Counted from the first letter of the stretch, positions 1-9,642 are shown. The stretch is DNA of 64,000 bases from Sphingomonadales bacterium (GCA_016704425.1 JADJAC010000010.1:427501-491500), one strand, 5' to 3'. Notes: generated from the letters alone by a model not told the origin. Numbers and translations are program-made.

Positions 1-433
1 GCCCGTATTCCTCAAGGTAGCGCCCGATCTTGAGCCCGCGGAAATCGATGCCGTGGTGAAAACAGCAATCGGCCGGATCGATGGGCTGATCATCGGCAAT
101 ACGACGCTGTCCCGTCCATCGCTGCGTTCGCCCGATTCTGGCGAAGCCGGCGGGCTCTCAGGCGCCCCACTGGCAGGGCTTGCCCTTCAGCGCTTGCGTG
201 ACTTTCGCAGCGCCAGCGGCGGCACGTTACCGCTTGTCGCAGCGGGCGGCATTGAAACGGCCGAGCAGGCGTGGGAAAGGATCAAGGCGGGCGCTTCGCT
301 GGTCCAGCTTTATTCGGCGCTCGTGTATCACGGTCCGGGCCTCGCACGCACAATCACCCGGGGGCTTCCAGCCCTTATGGCCCGGGACGGATTTACGACG
401 ATTGCCGAAGCGATCGGGTCTGAGGCGCGTTAG
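1..433 (+). CDS. pyrD: Dihydroorotate dehydrogenase (quinone), C-terminal part
   Basis: The reading frame is open from base 2, so the gene begins outside the window. The visible protein contains the class 2 dihydroorotate dehydrogenase segment PVFLKVAPDL, then IIGNTT, GGLSGAPL and LVAAGGIET, which together form the FMN-binding end of the TIM barrel. The enzyme oxidises dihydroorotate to orotate in pyrimidine synthesis and passes electrons to quinone at the inner membrane. It ends TAG at 433, 39 bases before the next gene on the same strand. Confidence 0.93.
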   Translation, partial: PVFLKVAPDLEPAEIDAVVKTAIGRIDGLIIGNTTLSRPSLRSPDSGEAGGLSGAPLAGLALQRLRDFRSASGGTLPLVAAGGIETAEQAWERIKAGASLVQLYSALVYHGPGLARTITRGLPALMARDGFTTIAEAIGSEAR

Positions 434-472
434 GGCTTGCTGTCACCGGAGAGGGGGTTAGGGTCGCGGTTC

Positions 473-2143
473 ATGAAGAAGTGGCTTGTTGCAATCCTGT
501 TGCTCTGTGCAATCCCGGACAGTGTTCTGGCGGAGGGCGGAGCTGTTTCCGCTGCCGATCCGCGTGCTGCCGAAGCCGGCCGCGAAATCTTGCGGCAGGG
601 CGGATCGGCTGCCGATGCAGCGATCGCGATGATGCTCGCGCTAAGCGTGGTTGAGCCACAATCGTCCGGCATAGGCGGCGGCGGATTCATGATCCACAAT
701 GATGGGCGAACGAACGACGTCGGGACAATCGATGGTCGCGAAACGGCGCCCTCATCAGCAAGCCCGCGCCTTTTCCTCGATGCCGCAGGCAAGCCGATGC
801 CGTTCATCGATGCTTTCGCAGGAGGGCGTTCGGTTGGCGTGCCCGGCAATATTGCGCTGGCAGCACGCGCTTCGGCACGGTGGGGCAAGCTGCGCTGGCC
901 GGCCTTGTTCCAGCCCGCCATCCGGCTGGCCGAGAATGGCTATCAGGTCACCCCAAGGCTTGCCGAGGCCTTGTCGCGCCTCAAGGCTATCTGGCCCGAT
1001 TTTCCGGCGGCACAGGCGATCTATTGGCAGGACGGCAGGCCCAAGCAGGTCGGGGAAACGGTCAGGAATCCTGCCCTGGCCGCCTTGCTTCGCACAGTCG
1101 CCAAAAAGGGAGCGAGAGCCTTCTATTCCGGCCGGAATGCAACCGCGATCATTGGGGCCACAGGCCAATCGAAGCGCAATCCGACTGTCGTCACCCGCCG
1201 TGACATTGCGGCCTATCGGGCCATTGACCGGGCCGCAGTTTGTACCACCTACCGCCAATACCGGCTGTGCGGCATGGGCCCGCCGTCTTCGGGTGCCACG
1301 ACTGTCTTCCAGATCCTGGGGATGCTCGAACGGTTCGACCTCAAGGCGCTTGGCAAGGACAATCCGCAAAGCTGGCACCTGATCGCCGAAGCAATGCGCC
1401 TCGGATATGCCGATCGGGAGAAGTACCTCGGGGACCCCGACTTCGTTGCTGTTCCCGTCGCCGGATTGCTCGACAAGGCCTATGTCGCGAGCCGTTCGGC
1501 ACTCATTTCCCCCGACCGCTCGCTTGGCACCTATGAAGCGGGCACGCCCCCGGGAGCGCAGCCCCGCACAGCGGCACTATCCGGCGAAGTTGCAGGAACC
1601 ACGCATTTTGTCGCGATCGACGGGCACGGCGATATCGCCAGCATGACGTCAACTGTCGAAGGGCCGTTCGGCAGCCAGCTGATCGCCAATGGCTATTTCC
1701 TGAACAATGAGCTGACCGATTTCACCTTCGCACCCGAAAAGGACGGTGCCCCGGTTGCGAACCGGGCTGAAGCCGGGAAGCGCCCGCTTTCGTCCATGTC
1801 CCCGACCATTGTCTATGGTTCCGACGGCAAGCCCGTCTTCGCGGCAGGCGCTGCAGGGGGCAAGACAATCATCATGCAGGTCGCCAAGATCCTGATCGCG
1901 CATCTTGACTGGGGCCTTTCTGCCCGGGATGCGATCGCGGCCCCGAACATCTATTTCGCAGGCGACGCCGTGCTGGTCGAGCCCGGCACGGCATTGGCGG
2001 ACATGCAAAACCAGCTTGCAGGATTTGGCCATACGGTTGTCACAGGACGCATGTCGAGCAAGGCGAATGCCGCCGAGCGGACAGCCACAGGGTGGCAGGG
2101 GGCAGCCGACCCCCGCAGCGAGGGGGTCGCACTGGGGGAATGA
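473..2143 (+). CDS. ggt: Gamma-glutamyltransferase (periplasmic, self-cleaving)
   Basis: The 556-residue protein starts with a Sec signal peptide (MKKWLVAILLLCAIP...VLA) with likely cleavage near residue 20. An upstream in-frame TTG at 437 would precede this signal, so ATG 473 is preferred. The N-terminal half has GGSAADAAIA and GIGGGGFM, typical of the large subunit. Autocleavage should occur before Thr376 in GTTHFVAID, which becomes the N-terminal nucleophile of the small subunit. SSMSPT and AGAAGG further on match the family's substrate-binding loops. The family hydrolyses or transfers the gamma-glutamyl group of glutathione. The next gene begins 2 bases after its stop, so the two are probably co-transcribed. 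Confidence 0.93.
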   Translation: MKKWLVAILLLCAIPDSVLAEGGAVSAADPRAAEAGREILRQGGSAADAAIAMMLALSVVEPQSSGIGGGGFMIHNDGRTNDVGTIDGRETAPSSASPRLFLDAAGKPMPFIDAFAGGRSVGVPGNIALAARASARWGKLRWPALFQPAIRLAENGYQVTPRLAEALSRLKAIWPDFPAAQAIYWQDGRPKQVGETVRNPALAALLRTVAKKGARAFYSGRNATAIIGATGQSKRNPTVVTRRDIAAYRAIDRAAVCTTYRQYRLCGMGPPSSGATTVFQILGMLERFDLKALGKDNPQSWHLIAEAMRLGYADREKYLGDPDFVAVPVAGLLDKAYVASRSALISPDRSLGTYEAGTPPGAQPRTAALSGEVAGTTHFVAIDGHGDIASMTSTVEGPFGSQLIANGYFLNNELTDFTFAPEKDGAPVANRAEAGKRPLSSMSPTIVYGSDGKPVFAAGAAGGKTIIMQVAKILIAHLDWGLSARDAIAAPNIYFAGDAVLVEPGTALADMQNQLAGFGHTVVTGRMSSKANAAERTATGWQGAADPRSEGVALGE

Positions 2144-2145
2144 GC

Positions 2146-3942
2146 ATGAGGCAATTCGAAGAGTTTCCCAATCTAGTCACGATGTTCTTCCGGAGGGCGG
2201 AGGCAAAGGGCAATGCGCCCTTCCTTTGGCACAAATCGGAAGGCCGCTGGCAATCGCTCAGTTGGGCTGATGCCGCACGGCAAGTGACATCGCTTGCCGT
2301 TTCGCTTGCGGATATGGGTCTGAAGCGCGGCGACCGGGTGATGCTCGTTTCGGAAAACCGACCCGAATGGTGCATCGCGGATCTCGGCATCATGGCTGCG
2401 GGTTGCATCACTGTGCCGACATACACGACCAATGGCGAGCGCGATCACCAGCATATCATCGAGGATTCCGGAGCATCCGCGATTATCGTATCGAGCCAGA
2501 AGCTCGCTGCAGCTGTCATGCCTGCAGCAATACGGGCGACAAATGCACAGCATATAGTCGGGATCGAGCCCTTGCGGGTCGGACAGACGAGTGGCGTCAA
2601 GGCTCATGACTGGTCGGATCTCGTCGGCAAGTCCGACATCGATGTCGCCGCTTGCGCTGCACGCGCCGAAGCCGAATTCAAACGCGAAGACCTCGCCTGC
2701 ATCATCTACACGAGCGGGACCGGCGGCGCACCGCGCGGCGTCCAGCAGCATCATGGCGCGATCCTTCTCAATGTTGCAGGATGTGTCGACATCATCTCGA
2801 ACGACTTTGGCTGGGGGGATGAAGTCTTCCTGTCCTTCCTTCCGCTCAGCCACGCCTATGAACATTCCGGGGGGCAGTTCCTGCCGATCGGCCTTGGTGG
2901 ACAGATCTACTATGCCGAAGGCCTCGAGAAGCTGGCAGGCAATATCGAGGAAGTTCGCCCGACGATCATGGTCGTCGTGCCGCGCCTGTTCGAAGTCTTG
3001 CGCGCACGGATGCTCAAGACGGTCGAGAAACAGGGCAAGTTCGCGCAAGCCCTGCTCCGCAGGGCCCTCAATCTGGGTGAAAAGGACATGAAGGGCGGCG
3101 TCCCGATTTGGGACAAGCCGATGAACCTGTTTATCGACAAGACGCTGCGTCCCAAGATCCAGCAGCGCTTTGGCGGCCGGATGAAGGCACTGGTTTCCGG
3201 TGGCGCGCCGCTCAATCCCGATGTTGGCATCTTTTTCCACAGCGTCGGCCTGACCCTGCTTCAGGGCTATGGCCAAACCGAAGCGGGGCCGGTCATTTCC
3301 TGCAACCGGCCTTCTGTAGGCCTCAAGATGGATACGGTGGGGCCGCCGATGAAAGGGGTCGAGGTAAAGATCGCTGGGGACGGGGAGATCCTCGTGCGCG
3401 GCGAACTCGTCATGCATGGCTATTGGCGCAACGAGGCCGAAACAGCGCGCGTATTGAAGGATGGCTGGCTTCACACCGGCGATATTGGCGAATTCGATGA
3501 AAATGGCCGTATCCGCATCACCGACCGCAAGAAGGACATTATCGTCAACGACAAGGGTGAGAATATCTCGCCACAAAAGATCGAAGGGATGCTCACGCTT
3601 CAGCCCGAAATCATCCAGGCGATGGTCAGTGGCGACAAGCGACCCCATCTCGTTGCGCTTGTCGTCCCTGATCCCGAATGGGCCGCAGAATGGGCCGTGG
3701 CCAATGACATCAAATATGATCTCAAGGCGCTATCGGACCTGCCGGCCTTCCGCTCCGCCGTGATGGAGGCCGTCGACCGCGTAAATCGCCAGGTCACGCT
3801 GACCGAAAAGGTCCGCAACATCACATTGACGCCCGACGGTTTCACCATCGACAATGAAATGCTCACACCGTCGCTCAAGATCCGCCGGCACATGATCCGG
3901 CAGGTCTATGGCGAACAGATCGACGCGCTGTATCGGGGTTAG
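2146..3942 (+). CDS. AMP-dependent long-chain acyl-CoA synthetase
   Basis: A 598-residue ANL-superfamily adenylating enzyme. The ATP-binding loop is at about residue 188 (YTSGTGGAPRG), the A5 motif is YGQTEAGPV, and the hinge region is TGDIGEFDENGRIRITDRKKD. Length and motifs match long-chain fatty acyl-CoA synthetases of the FAA1/FadD15 type, which activate fatty acids to acyl-CoA at the membrane. In the usual loop consensus SGTTGxPKG, one Thr is Gly and the Lys is Arg here. ATG 2146 lies just after the stop of the transferase gene. The substrate cannot be read from sequence. Confidence 0.9.
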   Translation: MRQFEEFPNLVTMFFRRAEAKGNAPFLWHKSEGRWQSLSWADAARQVTSLAVSLADMGLKRGDRVMLVSENRPEWCIADLGIMAAGCITVPTYTTNGERDHQHIIEDSGASAIIVSSQKLAAAVMPAAIRATNAQHIVGIEPLRVGQTSGVKAHDWSDLVGKSDIDVAACAARAEAEFKREDLACIIYTSGTGGAPRGVQQHHGAILLNVAGCVDIISNDFGWGDEVFLSFLPLSHAYEHSGGQFLPIGLGGQIYYAEGLEKLAGNIEEVRPTIMVVVPRLFEVLRARMLKTVEKQGKFAQALLRRALNLGEKDMKGGVPIWDKPMNLFIDKTLRPKIQQRFGGRMKALVSGGAPLNPDVGIFFHSVGLTLLQGYGQTEAGPVISCNRPSVGLKMDTVGPPMKGVEVKIAGDGEILVRGELVMHGYWRNEAETARVLKDGWLHTGDIGEFDENGRIRITDRKKDIIVNDKGENISPQKIEGMLTLQPEIIQAMVSGDKRPHLVALVVPDPEWAAEWAVANDIKYDLKALSDLPAFRSAVMEAVDRVNRQVTLTEKVRNITLTPDGFTIDNEMLTPSLKIRRHMIRQVYGEQIDALYRG

Positions 3943-4361
3943 GACCCAGCGGTGTAGGGGACAAAGTCTCCCATGGCACAACTGCCGCCGGTAAAGCCTG
4001 CGACAAGGTCCGCGCTTTCCGCAATGTCGCCGCGGCACAATTGGGTGCCGCCGAAAATGCGGGTGATCAGCGCGCGATCCCGACCGATGCCGGAACAGGT
4101 GCCGCGCGTGTCATTGCGATAAACCAGCTTGCGGGAGACCCGGAAGATCAGCGTGCCCTTGCCGTTCTCGAAACTTTGTGTCCCATTGGCATCGCGCAAC
4201 CGGATGCAATTCTGGGGCTTTCCGGGCGTCAGGCCGGTCAGGGCCTTCTGGAGCCGCGCCTCTTCGCTGGCATAGCGGGCCTCACGAGAGGCGGAAGAGG
4301 CAGACACACCGCTGCACAGCAACAGGCTGGCAAGCGGCAGAATGAACATGGTCTTGCGCAT
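3939..4361 (-). CDS. Hypothetical exported protein
   Basis: A 140-residue protein with a clear N-terminal signal peptide (MRKTMFILPLASLLLCSGVSA) that could also be read as a lipobox, LLLC. The mature part has five cysteines, which would allow disulfide bonds in the periplasm. I do not recognise a named family. It converges on the acyl-CoA synthetase gene with a 4-base overlap of the 3' ends. Codon use and the signal peptide support a real gene. Confidence 0.75.
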   Translation of the reverse strand: MRKTMFILPLASLLLCSGVSASSASREARYASEEARLQKALTGLTPGKPQNCIRLRDANGTQSFENGKGTLIFRVSRKLVYRNDTRGTCSGIGRDRALITRIFGGTQLCRGDIAESADLVAGFTGGSCAMGDFVPYTAGS

Positions 4362-4408
4362 GGCTATACTCCTTCCATCACGCCCCCAGGTCCGACACTT
4401 TAGCAGAT

Positions 4409-5140
4409 TCAGCCGCGAAATCCATCCTTGGCCGCGCGGCGTTCGGCCAACTCGGCGACCGAACTGGCCCGCATGAACGGGTTGGTTTCGCGCTCAAGCC
4501 CGATCGTCGTCGGTACCGTCGCTTCTCCCCGCGCCCGCGCCGCGTCGACCGCCTTCATGCGCGCCACAAGGGCGGCATTGTCCGGCTCCGCAACCAGTGC
4601 ATAGCGGCCATTCGATTGGGTATATTCATGCGCACAATAAACCTGCGTTTCAGCCGGAAGCGCGCCAAGTCTTGCCATATTGTCGAACATCTGTTCCGCC
4701 GACCCTTCGAACAGGCGTCCACAGCCCATCGGAAACAGTGTGTCACCGACGAAGACGGCCCGTTCAGCAGAGAAGTGAAAAGCAATATGCCCGGCGGTAT
4801 GCGCAGGCACATCAATAACGTCCGCCGTGCAATCGCCCAGCCTGACCGTGTCGCCACCCCTTACCTGCACATCAAGCGTTGGAATGCGTTCGAACTCCGC
4901 AGCCGGGCCGGTGATGAGGCATCCCGTTGCCGCCTTGATCGCTTCGTTGCCGCCGGTGTGATCGGGGTGCCAGTGCGTGTTCCATATCTGCGTGATCCGC
5001 CAGCCGCGGCGGTCCGCTTCGGCGATCACCGGTTCTGCAACAGCGGGATCGACAACCATCGTTTCCCCTGAATCCGGGTCGTGAACCAGCCAGACATAAT
5101 TGTCTGACAAGACGGGGAGGCGAACAATCTCGAGCGCCAT
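4409..5140 (-). CDS. gloB: Hydroxyacylglutathione hydrolase (glyoxalase II)
   Basis: A 243-residue metallo-beta-lactamase-fold enzyme with the metal motif THWHPDHTGG starting at residue 55, then DVPAHTAGH, FVGDTLF and CAHEYT, all in glyoxalase II order. It hydrolyses S-lactoylglutathione to lactate and glutathione. The frame extends upstream to a GTG at 5260, but ATG 5140 (MALEIVRLPVL) gives the normal family start and sits 1 base past the stop of the adjacent glyoxalase I gene. The pair forms a methylglyoxal detoxification unit. Confidence 0.95.
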   Translation of the reverse strand: MALEIVRLPVLSDNYVWLVHDPDSGETMVVDPAVAEPVIAEADRRGWRITQIWNTHWHPDHTGGNEAIKAATGCLITGPAAEFERIPTLDVQVRGGDTVRLGDCTADVIDVPAHTAGHIAFHFSAERAVFVGDTLFPMGCGRLFEGSAEQMFDNMARLGALPAETQVYCAHEYTQSNGRYALVAEPDNAALVARMKAVDAARARGEATVPTTIGLERETNPFMRASSVAELAERRAAKDGFRG

Positions 5141-5141
5141 C

Positions 5142-5564
5142 CTACCAATGCCCCGTGTTCGGCATTGACGCCCAGGGCTCTTGCGGAGGCAGGTGCCCGT
5201 CCTGCAGTAGCTCGACCGAAATATTGTCGGGCGTGCGGACGAAGGCCATGTGTCCGTCACGTGGCGGCCGGTTGATCGTCACGCCAGCATCCATAAGCCG
5301 CTGGCAGGTCTCATAAATATTGTCGACCCGATAGGCGAGATGCCCGAAATTGCGGCCTTCACCATAGCCGGCCTCATCCCAGTTGTGCGTGAGTTCGACC
5401 TGAGCCGATTCGTCTCCCGGCGCCGCGAGGAAAATCAGCGAAAAGCGGCCCTGTTCGCTGTCAAAGCGGTTCAGCTCCCTGAGGCCCAGCAGCTCGAAAA
5501 AGGCAATTGTGGCGGCAGGGTCACTGACCCTGATCATGGTGTGGAGGTATTTCATGGTCGGCAT
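5142..5564 (-). CDS. gloA: Lactoylglutathione lyase (glyoxalase I, VOC family)
   Basis: A 140-residue vicinal-oxygen-chelate protein. MKYLHTMIRVSDP carries the first metal-binding His, VELTHNW and GHLAYRV follow, and ISVELLQ holds the final Glu. The length is typical of bacterial GloA. It isomerises the methylglyoxal-glutathione hemithioacetal to S-lactoylglutathione, the substrate of the enzyme encoded directly downstream. The start could be MPTMKY or the second Met. Confidence 0.93.
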   Translation of the reverse strand: MPTMKYLHTMIRVSDPAATIAFFELLGLRELNRFDSEQGRFSLIFLAAPGDESAQVELTHNWDEAGYGEGRNFGHLAYRVDNIYETCQRLMDAGVTINRPPRDGHMAFVRTPDNISVELLQDGHLPPQEPWASMPNTGHW

Positions 5565-5573
5565 GTTAGCGCA

Positions 5574-6317
5574 TTATTTCGGCGCGCCCAAGCGTTTGAG
5601 TGCGTCGGCCGCCGCCTTGCCGGCGGGGCTGTCCGGCGAGGCCTTGATTGCCGCTGCCCAGGCCGTACGCGCGGCCGCTTCGGCGCCGGAGAGGATGGCA
5701 ATGTTCCCGGCTTCGAGCGCAACCGCGGCGTCGTCGGGCGCGCGCTTCATGGCTTCACCGATATCCGCCTGCGCTCTTGCGAGATCGCCGGTGCGGCGTG
5801 CCAGCGTTGCCGACAATAGCCAGGCCAACGGGTCCGCCGGCACAAGCTTCAGGGCCATGTCGAGATCGGCACGCGCCGTCGCCGTATCGCCTGTTGCGAC
5901 GCGAGCGCGGGCGCGGTCGAGATGAGCCTCACCGGCCTCTGCGCCGAAAAGGCCGCCTCCCGAAATGGCGGCATCCAGATACTGCCCCGCCTTGATCATG
6001 TCGCCTGCGGCAAGGGCTGCATTGCCTGCCTGCACCCAGAGGCGCGGGGCGCGGCCATCCCGGTGCCGCTCGGCGTCCTCGGCGGCTTGCTGGAAGGCCG
6101 TTGCTGCCGGAAGCCAGCGCCTGAGGCTTGCATAAGCAAGCCCCGCACATTGCCGAGCGAGCACACCTCCGCCTTCGACCTGCCACGTCCCCGCTACCTC
6201 AAGCGCCCGCGCGGCATCCTTTTCCGTGAGTGCGACGCAGGCCGCAAAGCGGGCCTCATCAGGGTTGGGGGCAAACTCGGGAGCAACGGCTTGGGCAGCA
6301 AGAAAGAGAAGGATCAC
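5574..6317 (-). CDS. Tetratricopeptide-repeat protein, probably exported
   Basis: A 247-residue alanine-rich protein built of helical pairs that fit TPR repeats, for example GNAALAAGDMIKAGQYLDAA and RARVATGDTATARADLDMAL. The N-terminus MILLFLAAQAVA is a short hydrophobic leader, so export or membrane anchoring is likely. The start is GTG at 6317, overlapping the stop of the upstream hydrolase gene by 4 bases, which implies translational coupling. TPR proteins act as assembly scaffolds, and no partner can be named. Confidence 0.82.
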   Translation of the reverse strand: MILLFLAAQAVAPEFAPNPDEARFAACVALTEKDAARALEVAGTWQVEGGGVLARQCAGLAYASLRRWLPAATAFQQAAEDAERHRDGRAPRLWVQAGNAALAAGDMIKAGQYLDAAISGGGLFGAEAGEAHLDRARARVATGDTATARADLDMALKLVPADPLAWLLSATLARRTGDLARAQADIGEAMKRAPDDAAVALEAGNIAILSGAEAAARTAWAAAIKASPDSPAGKAAADALKRLGAPK

Positions 6318-7045
6318 AGCGACTCCAACAGACTTTCGATCGTCCGCAGGAGCAGGGAGATATCCTGCTCGCGCGACAGGCGGTGGTCGCCGTCCTTGAC
6401 AAGCACAACCTGCACATCGTCTGAACGCAGCAACAAAGCGAGGTGCGTGCTATAGTGCCAGGGCACGTCGGGATCGCGCTGCCCGTGCAGGAGCCGCACA
6501 GGGCAATCAATCGCAATCGGCCCATGCAGCAGTCGGTGCGCTTCTCCGGATTGCCAGAATGCCTTGGTGACAACTGTTGGTTCGGGCCCATAGGGGGAGG
6601 CTTGCTCAAGCCGCCCGCTTGAGAGGATTACAAGCTTCTGGTCCTGCGTATAGCCCCAGTCCGTGAAGTCCGGCGCTGCCGCAATTCCGATCAATCCGAC
6701 GACCCGATCCGGCCTGGCCAGCGCTGCCAGCAGCATCAGCCAGCCACCCATCGACGACCCAACAAGCACAACAGGACCCTGAACGATCGTATCGATCAGC
6801 AGCAAGGCATCGGCGAGCCAGCCTGCCAGGGTCTGGTCTTCGAACCGGCCTTCACTGGCCCCGCAACCGCCATAGTCGAAACGCAGGTACGCGCGGCCTT
6901 CGCGTGCAGCCCAGGCGTCGAGCGCAAGGGCCTTTCCGCCCGTCATGTCGGACATGTATCCCGAAAGGAAAACGACTGTTGGGCCTTTCCCCTCTTGCCG
7001 GGAATAGGCGAGCCTCACGCCGTCGGCACGTGTCAGATTATCCAT
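6314..7045 (-). CDS. Alpha/beta hydrolase
   Basis: A 243-residue serine hydrolase with nucleophile elbow GSSMGG (Ser98), an early FLSGYMSDM loop for the oxyanion hole, FDYGGCGAS, a likely acid in QRDPDVPW and the catalytic His in DGDHRLS. The pattern is close to the palmitoyl-protein-thioesterase-like (ABHD10-type) hydrolases, but the substrate is unknown. Its start overlaps the end of the upstream DUF6356 gene by 13 bases, and it is probably in one transcript with it. Confidence 0.88.
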   Translation of the reverse strand: MDNLTRADGVRLAYSRQEGKGPTVVFLSGYMSDMTGGKALALDAWAAREGRAYLRFDYGGCGASEGRFEDQTLAGWLADALLLIDTIVQGPVVLVGSSMGGWLMLLAALARPDRVVGLIGIAAAPDFTDWGYTQDQKLVILSSGRLEQASPYGPEPTVVTKAFWQSGEAHRLLHGPIAIDCPVRLLHGQRDPDVPWHYSTHLALLLRSDDVQVVLVKDGDHRLSREQDISLLLRTIESLLESL

Positions 7046-7287
7046 TCAACCGACAACATCTCGACCGTTGCATTGCGCTTGCCCCCCCGCTTTTCGACCA
7101 TCAACGTATTGAGGCGGCGGATCGTGTCACTGCCGCTCGTCACGCAGAGCGCTGGAATGAAGGCATGAACCAACGCGCCCAATCCGCCCCGGATCATCGT
7201 CAGGCCAAAGCTTGCCGCCACGCGGAAATGTTCGAAAAAGCCTTCTTCGACTTCGGCGGGGTGATCGAGAAAAATCCTGCGAAACAT
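7033..7287 (-). CDS. DUF6356 family protein
   Basis: An 84-residue protein beginning MFRRIFLDHPAEVEEGFFEHF, then AASFGLTMIRGGLGALVHAFIPALC, one hydrophobic segment. This matches the small DUF6356 proteins I know from sphingomonads, whose function is unknown. The hydrophobic stretch (about residues 26-48) suggests membrane association. It heads a tightly packed minus-strand run with the hydrolase and TPR genes. Confidence 0.82.
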   Translation of the reverse strand: MFRRIFLDHPAEVEEGFFEHFRVAASFGLTMIRGGLGALVHAFIPALCVTSGSDTIRRLNTLMVEKRGGKRNATVEMLSVEWII

Positions 7288-7369
7288 CGGGCGCTGCTCC
7301 TGACACCTATGAGATTGCTCCCCATAGCGTCATTGCCGGGCATTGCGAAGCCGGGTTCTAAGCCCAGAC

Positions 7370-8446
7370 TCAGAAGAACAGACTGTCTTCGGCCGGAACT
7401 TTGGGATCGTTGTGGCAAATGTCGGAAAGTGCCGCCCATTGGTCCGCATCAATCACGGGCGCATAGGCTGTTCCAGCCTGCTTGCTTTGGCGAAATGCCC
7501 GTTCGCGGGACTGTGACAGAGGATGCGAAGACACATAGCCGAGCGCGGCCGCCGCTTCACCCAGCTTTGCTTCCTGCGCTGACATGCGGGCGAAGAAGGC
7601 GGCCGTGTCATCCGGGGAAATACGGGCCGACTTCAATTGCCGGATCGCATAATCGTCAGCCGCACTTTCCGCCTCGCGCGAATAGGATGCGGCAAGCATT
7701 GCATTGAGATAGCCCCCGCCATTGCCGCCGAATCCACCCAGAAGCACGCTGAGCCCGGCCTGACGCATCAGTGCCTGAACCACATGGCGCTTGCGCACAT
7801 GGCCGATTTCATGCCCGAGGACGCCAGCGATTTCATCCGGCGATTTCGCTTCCTGCAAGAGCCCGCGAAACAGGACGATATTGCCGCCCGGCAAGGCGAC
7901 AGCATTGACCATGCCGATATTGGCAACATGGACGCGCACCGCTGGCTTGCCCTGATCGATCTTGCGGACAAGCGCATCAAGCGCGGCCTGCCCGCCCGGC
8001 CCGTTGCAGAATCGGCCTCCAAAATCGCCGACCATTGCATCGCCCATCTGCTTTTCCCAGGCGAACGGGATATTGGGCGCGAGCCAGTCCGGCGCCTTGA
8101 AGACGGCGAGGGCAAAGACGGCCGAAACCGCAAGAAACATGACCGAAGCGCGCCAGAAGCCGAGCTGGTCAACCCATCGGCCATAGCGCGCAGGCCCCGG
8201 CAGTTGATCGCGGATCGCGTCCGGCACGCCACCGGCAAAGCAGATGCGCCAACCGGCCTTGTCTTTCAGCCCATAGACCGGACCATCCGGGCTGTTGTCC
8301 CGGCGGACAAGATCGCTCCAGCGATAGGGGCCCATATCAACATTGTCGCCGATCAGACTAAATCCATCGTCTCCCGTCCGGAGATCAACCTTGTGCCGGA
8401 TCGCTGTCCTTCCGTCATAGTGCCAGAGACCGGAAACGTCGATCAC
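7370..8446 (-). CDS. M48-family zinc metallopeptidase, membrane-bound
   Basis: A 358-residue protein with the zinc motif HEIGH at residues 212-216 and a downstream Glu in SREAESAADDYA as third ligand. A transmembrane segment lies at about residues 99-117, after an N-terminal domain of roughly 95 residues. M48 peptidases of this layout work in envelope protein quality control. The start is GTG at 8446, 2 bases after the stop of the upstream YjgN-family gene, so the two form a conserved-looking pair. Confidence 0.9.
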   Translation of the reverse strand: MIDVSGLWHYDGRTAIRHKVDLRTGDDGFSLIGDNVDMGPYRWSDLVRRDNSPDGPVYGLKDKAGWRICFAGGVPDAIRDQLPGPARYGRWVDQLGFWRASVMFLAVSAVFALAVFKAPDWLAPNIPFAWEKQMGDAMVGDFGGRFCNGPGGQAALDALVRKIDQGKPAVRVHVANIGMVNAVALPGGNIVLFRGLLQEAKSPDEIAGVLGHEIGHVRKRHVVQALMRQAGLSVLLGGFGGNGGGYLNAMLAASYSREAESAADDYAIRQLKSARISPDDTAAFFARMSAQEAKLGEAAAALGYVSSHPLSQSRERAFRQSKQAGTAYAPVIDADQWAALSDICHNDPKVPAEDSLFF

Positions 8447-8448
8447 AC

Positions 8449-9642
8449 TCAGAAACCGCCCATGTCCAATGCATCGAGCAGCCCTTCGCCCTGACGGGGT
8501 TCCGGCGTACTGGACTGGGTCAGCGACGCGAGGTCGATCTCGCCGCCAGCCTCAAGATGGCGGATGAAGAAATGCCAGTTGCGATAGCGCACGAATCCGC
8601 CGACCAGACCCAGGGGTATGGCGACGATCAGGCCGATGATCGCCAAGGTTGCGATCGGGGGGTGCGCCAGGGCTTGCGGATCCTTCGGCAGTGTGGCGAC
8701 GCCGAGCATAGAAGCCACCGCAAGCGCCAGAGCGAACACGAGAACATAGAGCCCGATGTTGCCCAGCATCAAAACAAGCCAGTCCTTGGTCCGGGCAGAG
8801 AAGTGGAAATTGAGCGTCGAGAGGCGCAAGGTCCCGATCATCTCGCGGAAGAACGCTGCATAATAGGCCAGGGCCATGATCGGCAGCACGATATAGATTG
8901 AGCCAAGAACAAGGACGACGGCAAGAGCTCCGCCTGCCATACCGCCTGAACTGCCGCCGGATGCAGCCCCCGCAACGACAATCGCGATCGCGACGATCAG
9001 AGCCACGACGGGCGCAAGATAGCACAACAGGAAACGTCGCATCAGCCCGCCCCATTCGGGTCCGGATTCGAAATTGTGCGGTCCGAAGCTCATCCGGTTC
9101 CAGCGTTCGCTCCACAGGCTCGTCATCGACCAGGGAATGAGCAGCCCAAGGACGAAGGAACCGACAATCGTTTTCCAGGTATAGGACCAGCCATAGCCAA
9201 AGCCGGGATCATCACTGCCGCCCCGTATCCCGTGCCAGTGCGTGCGGCTCAGCCGATAACGAAGGCCCCGGAATATGGCGAGCCCGGCCACGTAGAAGAA
9301 GACAAGATAGAGGGAAAGGAAGAGCACTCCGGCAAAGGCCGTGTGCCCGCGCAGGATCAGCGCCTGCGCCACGAACTGGAGCAGGAAGAGCGGCACGAAG
9401 AGGATCGCAATCACCAGCAGGAAGCCCAGGAACAATTCCTTGCCTGTGCCCGTCCATTCAAGCCGGTCGTCAATGAACCGTGTCTTGCTCCAGAGGTAGC
9501 GCCGTTCGCGTGTAATGCCCCAGAAGCGGTAAAAACCCAAAGTCACGATCGAGAGCATGAGGTTCGTGAACAGGATCGGCGCCAGCTCCCGCCAGTCACC
9601 ATCAAAGGAAAATGCCGTTTCGTCTTGCGTTCCAATCCCCAT
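8449..9642 (-). CDS. YjgN family membrane protein (DUF898)
   Basis: A 397-residue multi-pass membrane protein. FSFDGDWRELAPILFTNLMLSIVTLGFYRFWGITRERRYLWSKT at the start is the DUF898/YjgN signature, with repeated hydrophobic segments throughout. The family's function is not known. It is followed by the M48 peptidase gene with a 2-base gap, suggesting a joint envelope role. Confidence 0.88.
   Translation of the reverse strand: MGIGTQDETAFSFDGDWRELAPILFTNLMLSIVTLGFYRFWGITRERRYLWSKTRFIDDRLEWTGTGKELFLGFLLVIAILFVPLFLLQFVAQALILRGHTAFAGVLFLSLYLVFFYVAGLAIFRGLRYRLSRTHWHGIRGGSDDPGFGYGWSYTWKTIVGSFVLGLLIPWSMTSLWSERWNRMSFGPHNFESGPEWGGLMRRFLLCYLAPVVALIVAIAIVVAGAASGGSSGGMAGGALAVVLVLGSIYIVLPIMALAYYAAFFREMIGTLRLSTLNFHFSARTKDWLVLMLGNIGLYVLVFALALAVASMLGVATLPKDPQALAHPPIATLAIIGLIVAIPLGLVGGFVRYRNWHFFIRHLEAGGEIDLASLTQSSTPEPRQGEGLLDALDMGGF

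Noticed and set aside
2173..3648. 491-codon minus-strand frame
   Set aside because: Antisense to the acyl-CoA synthetase; no domain features.
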